Source: JAJRTE01 sp964418585 (lineage in GTDB: Bacteria; Myxococcota_A; UBA796; JAJRTE01). Taken from it: 64,000 nucleotides of DNA. The notes under the pieces are model-generated. The model was not told the DNA's origin and searched no databases. It saw only the letters and a list, made by a program, of their open reading frames with translations. The DNA lies in the NCBI GenBank assembly GCA_964418585.1, contig CAYQMG010000147.1, positions 1 to 64,000 of the forward strand, written 5' to 3'. Shown here piece by piece: positions 53,216 through 60,547 of the stretch (its first letter is position 1; each line of letters starts with the position of its first letter). The translations under genes and the position numbers were made by a program.

Positions 53216-56200
53216 TCAAGCCCACCGGTTTGGTTCTCGAGGGGACCTGGACAGTCGGTCTCGCCGGCGGGCGATGTACAGGATGATCGCGGCAAGGCCG
53301 AGTGGGACGGAGGTGGTTCGTCCCGGAGGAACGGAGCTGGTGTCGCAGCCGCAACCCAGGCCGCGGAAGAGGCGTCTGCCCGACGTGTCGTCATCGCTCT
53401 CCGCCCCATACCAGGTATTGGTTGGAGGGGTGGGCTCGGCGTCCGGAGCAGGGGAGGGGAGGGGGGATGGAGGAGGGGTGGCGAGGTCTCCGCCATCGCC
53501 TGGCCCCGGGGTCGGGGTGGCACACCCCTCGTCAGTGATCCCGTCGCAGTCGTCGTCGTGCCCATTGCACCGTTCCTCGGCGTCTGGCGAAATGCCTGCC
53601 GAGTCGTCGTCGCAGTCCCCATCCACCTCGGCGAACCCATCTCCGTCGTCGTCCGAGACCGAGGTCTGGTCGTCGGTGAGCAGGTTGCAATCGTTGTCGA
53701 TGCCATCGAGTTGCTCGGGAGCGCCGGGATAAGTTTCCGGGTCGTCGTCGTCGCAGTCCCCATCATCCGGGGAATATCCGTCTCCATCGCGGTCGACTCG
53801 GGCGGGGTCGGGCGTCTCGTCTCCGCCGGAGGGTTCCGCATCCGGGTCGGTCTGGGATGGGGCAGGGGGGTGGACGGATGGGTCCGAGTCGTCGAGATCT
53901 CCTTCCAGTTCGGAGTAGCCGTCGCCGTCGTCGTCGTAGGCGGCGGTCTGTTCATCGGTGCGGCCGTCGCAATTGTCGTCGAGCCCATTCTCCGTTTCCG
54001 GCGCCCCCGGGTGTACGAACGGGTTGGAGTCGTCGCAGTCGCCCTGGAAGGTGGAGAAGCCGTCTCCGTCTTGGTCCTGTAGGGTCTGCGGTGCAGGCGT
54101 GTCGGACCCGGGATAGATGTCCGGGTCCGAGTCGTCCGGGTCGCCCTGTGCGGGTGAGAACCCGTCGCCGTCCAGGTCGAATGCACCTTCATCGATGGTG
54201 CCGTCACCATCATTGTCCTTCCCATCAGGCAGTTCGATGGCTCCGGGATAGATGGATGGATCGGAGTCGTCGAGGTCGCCCTGGGAGGTGGAGAATCCGT
54301 CGTTGTCCTGATCTTGCACCTGGGCCTGTTCCAGAGCCGTGCCGTCGCAGTCGTGGTCGACCGGGTCGTCGAGTTCCTGCGCCCCCGGGTAGATGGTGGG
54401 ATCGTGGTCGTCGCAGTCGCCCTCATCTTCTGAGAGGCCGTCGCCGTCGTCGTCGGTGGATGGAAGGTCCTCATCGACGCTTCCGTCGCAGTCGTCGTCG
54501 ACCCCGTTGGCCAGCTCGGGCTGGCCGGGGTGAACGAATGGATCCTGGTCGTCACAGTCACCGTCGATGGGCGAGAATCCATCGCCATCGTCGTCTCCCA
54601 GGATGGTCCCCTCGTCAATGGTTCCGTTGCAATTCTGATCCACACCGTCCGGTATTTCCTCGGCGCCGGGCGATACCTCCGGGTTCTGGTCATCGCAATC
54701 GGTGCCGCCGGCCGCGACCGCGTCGTAGCCGTCACCGTCGAGATCGGTTTCGTCGCTGCCACTGCAATCCTGATCGGTTCCGTCGTAGGGGATATCGGTG
54801 GCTCCGGGTTGCGTGGCCGGATCCTCGTCGTCACAGTCCCCGGCGGCTTCGGTGACGCCGTCTCCGTCATCGTCGAAGTAGCGCCCGGTCAGGATCAAGT
54901 AGACCCTCCCGATTCCTGCTGCACCGATGAACAGATCCGGGTGCCCGTCCCCGTCCACATCGCCGTCACCGGCAATGGAGAAGCCGGCCAGGCCCGAGTC
55001 ACGGATGCCCGTGAACAGGTCAGGCGTATCGCCCAGAAGATGACCGGCCAGGGAGGAACCACCGAAAATGAGCGCCACCTTGCCTACACCTTCCTCGCCA
55101 TCCACGTCCGCATAGGGTGCGGCAAGAAGGAGGTCGCCCAGTCCGTCCCCGTCCATGTCCCCCGTGGTGCCCACCACGCGACCGGCCTTGTCGTTGTCTG
55201 AATCGCCGGGAAAGACGATCCCCTGGGACGCGGACCCGTTGAGGTTGCTCAGAGGAATGGCGCCCGGCACGAGGATGCCTGCACCGTTCCAGTTCGCTCC
55301 ATCGGAGACTCGAGTCGCGCCCACGAAAAGGTCCCCGATGTGGTCTCCGTCCACGTCCGGGGACAGGGTCACCGAATAGCCGAATTGATCTCCGGGCGCG
55401 GCACCGAAGATGACCGCGGCTGCGTCGGTGGCGGCGTATCGTCCACCTCGAGTCAGGGAAGCCCCGGAAAACACGTAGACAGCCCCCGAGTCTTCCCCGT
55501 TGAGGTTGCTCCCATGGGCCCCAATCGCCAGGTCCGGCAGCCCGTCCTGGTCCAGGTCCACCCCACCTGCGATTGCATGTCCAAAGAGATCGTTGGCTGC
55601 GGCACCATCGATGATGATGTCCGCTGTGGACAGGGACCGGGTGGAAACAGGGCGCTCCGGCCCACCCATCAGGATGTAGACCCTTCCCGCATTGTTGGCA
55701 ACCGTGTCGTGGTTGGGCGCTCCGATCGCAAAATCGTCGTACCCGTCCCCATCAAGGTCACCAAGGGCGCATAGACAGTAACCGCTGGCGTCACCGGCTC
55801 CCTCGCCTGTAAAAGCGGACGGCACCGTCTCGAGCATAACCTCGCCAGGCGGCGAGGTGCTGCCATGGATCAGATACGTCTTTCCCGTCGCACCCCCCGC
55901 TTCATCGTTCCCCCACGCCCCGACAAGAATGTCCTCGAGCCCATCTCCGTCCACGTCGCCCGCTCGAGCAATCGTGGCTCCAGCATAGTCTTCGGCCTGT
56001 TCCCCGGTGAATCGTCCATCTGCCTGGGTGAGGTCGAACTCTCCGAGGAATCGGGCTGGAGAACCAAACACCAGGTAAGCCTTGCCCGCGTCTGGTTCTC
56101 CCTGATCGTTGAGCTGGGCTCCGAGGAGGAAGTCGTCGTAGCCATCGCCGTTGAAGTCGCCAGCATAGCTGACCGACCAACCAGTTTGTTCATTCAGACC

Positions 56201-56377
56201 TTCTCCGATGAACAATGCGTCGGCCCGGTCCAGGGTGAGGTGACCAAAGACCGGATCGGCCCGGGTCGGCCCGGTGGGGAGGAGGGACAGGAAGCCGACC
56301 AGAGGCATGAGGAGCCGACGGGGCTGGCGTCCGGGCAAGGGGGAGGAGCAGCGGTGCCTGGCGGGATTGCGTTTCAT
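53216..56377 (-). CDS. Large exported FG-GAP propeller / MopE-repeat protein with MYXO-CTERM-like tail
   Basis: The protein has 1053 residues. After a signal peptide (LLMPLVGFLSLLPTGPTRA) come seven FG-GAP repeats (such as AGDFNGDGYDDFLLGA and LGDLDGDGYDDFAIGA), enough for a complete integrin-like seven-bladed, calcium-binding propeller. Then follow ten MopE-type repeats (for example DDDGDGFSPIDGDCDDQDP), a Pro-rich linker, and a C-terminal GCGC, hydrophobic segment (PLGLAAIILYIA) and RRRDR tail typical of MYXO-CTERM surface sorting. It is probably displayed on the outer surface. The start at 56377 has no strong ribosome-binding site. Confidence 0.88.
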   Translation of the reverse strand: MKRNPARHRCSSPLPGRQPRRLLMPLVGFLSLLPTGPTRADPVFGHLTLDRADALFIGEGLNEQTGWSVSYAGDFNGDGYDDFLLGAQLNDQGEPDAGKAYLVFGSPARFLGEFDLTQADGRFTGEQAEDYAGATIARAGDVDGDGLEDILVGAWGNDEAGGATGKTYLIHGSTSPPGEVMLETVPSAFTGEGAGDASGYCLCALGDLDGDGYDDFAIGAPNHDTVANNAGRVYILMGGPERPVSTRSLSTADIIIDGAAANDLFGHAIAGGVDLDQDGLPDLAIGAHGSNLNGEDSGAVYVFSGASLTRGGRYAATDAAAVIFGAAPGDQFGYSVTLSPDVDGDHIGDLFVGATRVSDGANWNGAGILVPGAIPLSNLNGSASQGIVFPGDSDNDKAGRVVGTTGDMDGDGLGDLLLAAPYADVDGEEGVGKVALIFGGSSLAGHLLGDTPDLFTGIRDSGLAGFSIAGDGDVDGDGHPDLFIGAAGIGRVYLILTGRYFDDDGDGVTEAAGDCDDEDPATQPGATDIPYDGTDQDCSGSDETDLDGDGYDAVAAGGTDCDDQNPEVSPGAEEIPDGVDQNCNGTIDEGTILGDDDGDGFSPIDGDCDDQDPFVHPGQPELANGVDDDCDGSVDEDLPSTDDDGDGLSEDEGDCDDHDPTIYPGAQELDDPVDHDCDGTALEQAQVQDQDNDGFSTSQGDLDDSDPSIYPGAIELPDGKDNDGDGTIDEGAFDLDGDGFSPAQGDPDDSDPDIYPGSDTPAPQTLQDQDGDGFSTFQGDCDDSNPFVHPGAPETENGLDDNCDGRTDEQTAAYDDDGDGYSELEGDLDDSDPSVHPPAPSQTDPDAEPSGGDETPDPARVDRDGDGYSPDDGDCDDDDPETYPGAPEQLDGIDNDCNLLTDDQTSVSDDDGDGFAEVDGDCDDDSAGISPDAEERCNGHDDDCDGITDEGCATPTPGPGDGGDLATPPPSPLPSPAPDAEPTPPTNTWYGAESDDDTSGRRLFRGLGCGCDTSSVPPGRTTSVPLGLAAIILYIARRRDRLSRSPREPNRWA
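53520..54874 (-). repeat. Ten in-frame MopE-type tandem repeats
   Basis: Units of about 35-50 residues begin with Asp-x-Asp-x-Asp-Gly. Seven of ten units carry both cysteines (GDC or TDC and the later DC or NC); units 5, 6 and 8 have GDLDD, GDPDD and GDLDD and also lack the second cysteine. Unit 6 is truncated. Confidence 0.83.
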
Positions 56378-56446
56378 GGATTCGGTGTTCCGGTCGGTTC
56401 CGCGTCTGCTTCAACGAAATCAATATAGGTTGTAACCACCGACGAT

Positions 56447-58084
56447 TCAAGTGGAATCGCGGGGTTGGAAGTGAGAGTTGGTTCGGCGTCGCACGTGGTA
56501 CAGGGCGAGCATGCAGAGGAGGATTCCGCCCGGGGTACCATCGGGGGGTGTGACTGGTCCTGTGGTTGCGTTGCAGCCGCACCCGGGTGTGGGGTTGAGG
56601 GCCACGGAGTAGCTCAGAGTCAAGCAAGGGTGCTCAGTCTCGGGGTCGTCCGGGTCGTAGGTGGTGTCGGCGAGGTTGAGAAGGGCGAGGAGTATCTGGT
56701 CGGCGCCTTCGATGGTCACGGAGGTTTGCAACGACGCTGCCGGCTTGTCAGGGGTGAGGACCAGGTCCTGGGAAGGTTGCCCGGTCCGGATTCGGCTTGC
56801 GGCCAGGCCGACGTGAGTCTCTCCGGAAGCCTCCAGCGTGACCTCGATGCTGCCGTCTGCATGGTGCGGGTCCACATCGAGGAGCAGGTAAGTGGTGCCG
56901 AAAGGGCAGACCTCCGCCACACGGCCCGTAGCCGGGAGGTCTGCGGTGGAGAACTGGGAGGACACAGTGGGAACAGAACTCAGCCCCGTGTTTGCGTCGG
57001 TCCAATCGGCACCTTCGTCAAAGTGGGCCCCGTCGCTGTTCGGTCCCACGAAGTAGCGCCACAGGGAGAACAGTCCGTAGACCTCCTCGAGGCCTTTCCA
57101 TCCGCGGTCCGTGGCAACGGATTGAACCGCGTCAAGGATATCCGGCTCATTGGTCGGGCCTGGCTGAGAGGTTTGTTCCCAGAGTTCGACCACCAGGTTG
57201 CCGTCGTCGGTGCCCACCGCCTCATCCAGGAAGCGAACGAAGATGGTGGCGCCGTAGGGATAGATCGCGTAGGGCGGAGACGTGTCGAAATAGACCAGGC
57301 TCTGCTCGGGGTAGGCCTGGAAGAAAGGAATGTAACCGTAGTAGTCGTTGACATCGTCGAAGACGAAGTCCTCGACAAAGGTGGCGGTGGTCTCCCAGGC
57401 CCAGGTGAGTTCCTGAAAGTCCATGGCACACTGGCAGGCGTGGTTCAGCTCATGGGCCACGTACACGGGCAGGAGGTTTTCCTCCAGTGCCTCGTACAGC
57501 ACGATGTACGCCGGACACGACTGCACCTCGTCGGTGGGGTCCACGTCCCAGTAGGTCGGCTGCGTGTAGGCGCCGCCGCCGGTCCAGTCATAAGACGCAA
57601 GGTAGATGTCCAGTCGGTCGTCCCCGCCGGAATTTCCGTCCGGGACGGGCGCTGCAAACCCGAGCTGCTCCACCTCCACCTCCCAGGCGTATTCGGCCAG
57701 CTCGAGCACCGTTTCCGCCCGGTCTGCCAGATCGTCGCTGGGATAGTGAACACGGAGCGGCCACCGGGATGATGCCACCGAACCGATCGAAGGAGGCAAC
57801 GACTGGAGGTCGGCGGCCTGTTCGAGAATGTTTCGTGTCTCTTGGTCCAGTTGGTCCCTGGAGCGGTAGAGGTCGACGAGGATCGGGGTGAAACACCCGG
57901 GGGTGGAAAGAGCAGTCCTGGAGGTGGATCCCGTGCTCCACACGACGCGCCGCGGCGCAGTTCTTGCAGTGGCGGGTGAGGTGGAGGGGTTTGGGGTGGC
58001 GTCGTCCCCCATGGGGCCGCCGGATCCGTGGAGGACAAGGATCGGGATCAGGGAGATCCAGGCGGTTTCTGGGAAACAGGTCAT
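56447..58084 (-). CDS. Exported putative zinc metalloprotease (MXAN_6640-like) with MYXO-CTERM-like tail
   Basis: The 545-residue protein has a signal peptide-like start (WISLIPILVLHGSGG). The central zinc motif HELNH lies in VYVAHELNHACQCAMDFQ, followed by WAWETTATFVED, whose Glu could be the third ligand; this matches what I know of the MXAN_6640 family of putative metalloproteases. A beta-sandwich-like region follows (about 400-500). The end is PGCGCNATTG, a hydrophobic segment (GGILLCMLALYHV) and RRR, as in the neighbouring propeller protein. GAGG lies nine bases upstream of the ATG. It is divergent from the NYN operon. Confidence 0.84.
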   Translation of the reverse strand: MTCFPETAWISLIPILVLHGSGGPMGDDATPNPSTSPATARTAPRRVVWSTGSTSRTALSTPGCFTPILVDLYRSRDQLDQETRNILEQAADLQSLPPSIGSVASSRWPLRVHYPSDDLADRAETVLELAEYAWEVEVEQLGFAAPVPDGNSGGDDRLDIYLASYDWTGGGAYTQPTYWDVDPTDEVQSCPAYIVLYEALEENLLPVYVAHELNHACQCAMDFQELTWAWETTATFVEDFVFDDVNDYYGYIPFFQAYPEQSLVYFDTSPPYAIYPYGATIFVRFLDEAVGTDDGNLVVELWEQTSQPGPTNEPDILDAVQSVATDRGWKGLEEVYGLFSLWRYFVGPNSDGAHFDEGADWTDANTGLSSVPTVSSQFSTADLPATGRVAEVCPFGTTYLLLDVDPHHADGSIEVTLEASGETHVGLAASRIRTGQPSQDLVLTPDKPAASLQTSVTIEGADQILLALLNLADTTYDPDDPETEHPCLTLSYSVALNPTPGCGCNATTGPVTPPDGTPGGILLCMLALYHVRRRTNSHFQPRDST

Positions 58085-58195
58085 GGTGGGTCACCTCGCA
58101 AGTGGGTGGAAGTCGCACACCACCGCCCATTGTACTCGGGTGGGAACGGAAGGGAAACGATTGGATGAGTTGGAATCCTGGCTCCTCCTTTGAGA

Positions 58196-58224
58196 TTGAC
58201 ATCCCGGCAGAGGAGCCTTACCAT
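58196..58224 (+). promoter_or_regulatory. Sigma-70-like promoter of the NYN-helicase operon
   Basis: Plus strand: perfect TTGACA (58196-58201), 17-bp spacer, TACCAT (58219-58224, 4/6). A start near 58231 leaves a leader of about 130 nt before the GTG at 58361. Confidence 0.5.
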
Positions 58225-58360
58225 GTTGCCAGCAGGCGTCCTTCCGGTCACCCTCTCGACAGTCTGACTGAGTTGCCGCCGCGTGAGGTTCGTTCCTGGT
58301 TGTTGATGGTATTGATACTCCTCGTGCCCATGCTTCGGCACGTTGAAAGGTTGGCGTTCA

Positions 58361-60541
58361 GTGAAGTCGGTCGGCCTTTTCGTGGACTACGATTCGATCT
58401 GTTCCTCTTTCATGGACGCCGCGGGCTCTCCTTCGTCCCATGATCAGATCGTCCGCCGTCTTGCGCACGTGGGTGCCTCACTCGGCTCTGTCGTGGTTCG
58501 AGTGGCCTGGGCGGACTGGGACCGATGGCCCGGGGTGCAGCGGATCCTGGCCGAGGAGGGATTCGACACCCGGTTCGTGGTGGTTACACCTGGGCAAGGC
58601 GACGCCGTGTTCCCGCTCCTGCAAACAGAAGTGAATCGACAGCTCGAGGCGCCCGGGTGTCCAGATGTGATCGCGTTGGGGTCCACGAGTGCAACCTTGC
58701 TGGACCTTGTGGAGCAGGTCCGGGATCGGGGCAAGGAACCCATCGTGATCGCTCGAGGGTCTCGACTTCCCGCTGGACTCGTGGACCATCCCCAGGCTCC
58801 CCGGATCATTTCGTTGGGACCATCGCCCGAAGAGGACCGGGCCGATGAGGAAACGCAGCGACCCGCCCGGGAGGGCTCGAGTATGGGTCGAGACCGGGAC
58901 GAGGTCCTGCTCCAGATCCGGGCCGCCCTGATGGACGTCATGGCCGAACGGCGACTGCCATGGGTTTCGTTCCGATTGTTCTGCAATCACCTGGTGGCTC
59001 GCGGCGTGACCAGTGCGGAGGATGCTGGACGCTGGATCGAGCGTGCCGTGGCCTGCGGCTATGTGCGGAGAGAGGAGGAACAGGGCGCGGTCCGGCGATT
59101 CTACAAGTTTGTGCCTGGGCGGGTTCCAGGAGGCAGTCCTGCTCGAGGAGGTGCTGGAGGAGCCAGACCAGCGCCCCTGTTTCCGCCCAGAGGGAGTTCC
59201 GGCTCCGACAAGGGATTCCTTCGAGGAGACCTGGACGCTGCCACTGGATCCGGTCGCCCGGGGCGATCGGGTCGCAGCGGCTGGAATCAGGACTGGCGCA
59301 ACTTCACTTTCGTACGCATGTTGTGGGCACTCCGCAGCGCCCTCGAGTCCCGCGCAGGTCGATCCTATCTGACGCCCAGGTGGATGGTCGATGTGCTCCT
59401 GCGTGCCGGTGTGGGTCAGTCCGAGGAGGAGGTCTTTTTTTGGGTGAATCAGGCGGTGGATCGCGGTGTCCTGCTCCGCGAAATCCGCGATGGGGACCGA
59501 CCGGGAGGACAGCGTTTCCATCGCTACTACTTGAACCATCGCAACCAGGTGGTCAAGTACTCCGAAGTCGTGCCTCGAGCCGTGCTTCAGACGATTTCCG
59601 TGGTGCTGCGCCGTCGTCCGGAGTGGCGAGGGATCGCGTTCAATTTCCTGGTCCGCCTTCTGCGTGTCCATCCTGCCCTGTCCAATCCCGCTGACGCGCT
59701 CCACGTCCACCGAATCCGGGAGTGGCTCAACTTCTTGCTCGACCAGCAGGTGTTGATCAAGTTTGAGGAACCCGACCTCCGGGACCCTTCGCGAAGAACC
59801 ACCATGGTGGCGAACAACCTCGAGCATGCCGAGACCCGACGATTCCTGCGCGAGGCCCAGGACGCTCCCTTTTTCCACCCCGAACATCAGGCCGTGCTCA
59901 GGGCAATCCTGATGATCGACCACTTCCTCTACTGGTTGAGAACCAAGTCCCCGGACGAGGATTGGCTTCCCCTCATGACCCTCAAAAGCTGGTTGAGAAG
60001 CTCACTCGGGGACCAGCTCGCCAAGTGGGCTGTGGCGGAGTGCGAGGAGGGAGAGATTTTCACCATCGACCGGTACCAGAACAAGGGGGGTGGGGAAGCC
60101 ACCGTGGCAGGCGTCCGCCTGTGCTACACCCACCCCTTGGTGGCGCAGACCCTGGCCCGAAGAGATCACTTCCTGCGCATGCTCTTCGGATTGCTCCGCA
60201 ACCGGGCCACGGTCCCCTACGAGGTGCTGGAAAAACGGTTGGTGAACGACCCCGAACTCGGAGACACCGACCTGGAGCGCCTCGGGTGGTTCGCCCTCAT
60301 GGTGGACAGCAAGGTCATCACCCTCGAGGAAGCAGACATCACATCCGAGCGCCGGTCCGGGTACGTCTGCCGCGTGAGTGCTCGCGAGAAGTTCGTGGGC
60401 GAGCTTATCACCCGTGTGATCCGGGGCGAGGGGTTTGCGCCTTCCCCGGCCGGTGCCGGAGGTTTCAGGACCCAAGAGGAGTCCGATTCCCGGTCAGGCC
60501 CTGACGAGAGTTCTTCGCCTCCTTCTGACACGATTGGTTGA
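58361..60541 (+). CDS. NYN-like (PIN-fold) protein with degraded active site and winged-helix segments
   Basis: The 726-residue protein starts at a GTG (MKSVGLFVDYDSIC); a TTG at 58343 is less likely. Residues 1-145 have the NYN layout: Asp9 and Asp11 in FVDYDS, WADWDRWPGVQRILAEEGF, Asp81 in GQGDAVF. Where active NYN nucleases have SGDSDF, this one has ALGSTSATLL, so key acids are lost. Residues about 175-245 look like an OST-HTH/LOTUS-type winged helix (VLLQIRAALMDVMAERRLPWV, ending RRFYKFVPG), and further winged-helix-like segments seem to follow. It lies six bases before the helicase gene in one operon. An RNA- or DNA-binding regulatory role is inferred. Confidence 0.72.
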   Translation: MKSVGLFVDYDSICSSFMDAAGSPSSHDQIVRRLAHVGASLGSVVVRVAWADWDRWPGVQRILAEEGFDTRFVVVTPGQGDAVFPLLQTEVNRQLEAPGCPDVIALGSTSATLLDLVEQVRDRGKEPIVIARGSRLPAGLVDHPQAPRIISLGPSPEEDRADEETQRPAREGSSMGRDRDEVLLQIRAALMDVMAERRLPWVSFRLFCNHLVARGVTSAEDAGRWIERAVACGYVRREEEQGAVRRFYKFVPGRVPGGSPARGGAGGARPAPLFPPRGSSGSDKGFLRGDLDAATGSGRPGRSGRSGWNQDWRNFTFVRMLWALRSALESRAGRSYLTPRWMVDVLLRAGVGQSEEEVFFWVNQAVDRGVLLREIRDGDRPGGQRFHRYYLNHRNQVVKYSEVVPRAVLQTISVVLRRRPEWRGIAFNFLVRLLRVHPALSNPADALHVHRIREWLNFLLDQQVLIKFEEPDLRDPSRRTTMVANNLEHAETRRFLREAQDAPFFHPEHQAVLRAILMIDHFLYWLRTKSPDEDWLPLMTLKSWLRSSLGDQLAKWAVAECEEGEIFTIDRYQNKGGGEATVAGVRLCYTHPLVAQTLARRDHFLRMLFGLLRNRATVPYEVLEKRLVNDPELGDTDLERLGWFALMVDSKVITLEEADITSERRSGYVCRVSAREKFVGELITRVIRGEGFAPSPAGAGGFRTQEESDSRSGPDESSSPPSDTIG

Positions 60542-60547
60542 CACGCC

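Noticed and set aside
53062..54870. A 602-codon minus-strand frame within the FG-GAP/MopE gene.
   Set aside because: It is a Thr/Arg/Pro-rich shadow frame of the same repeats; the 1053-residue frame has a signal peptide, clear domains and a sorting tail.
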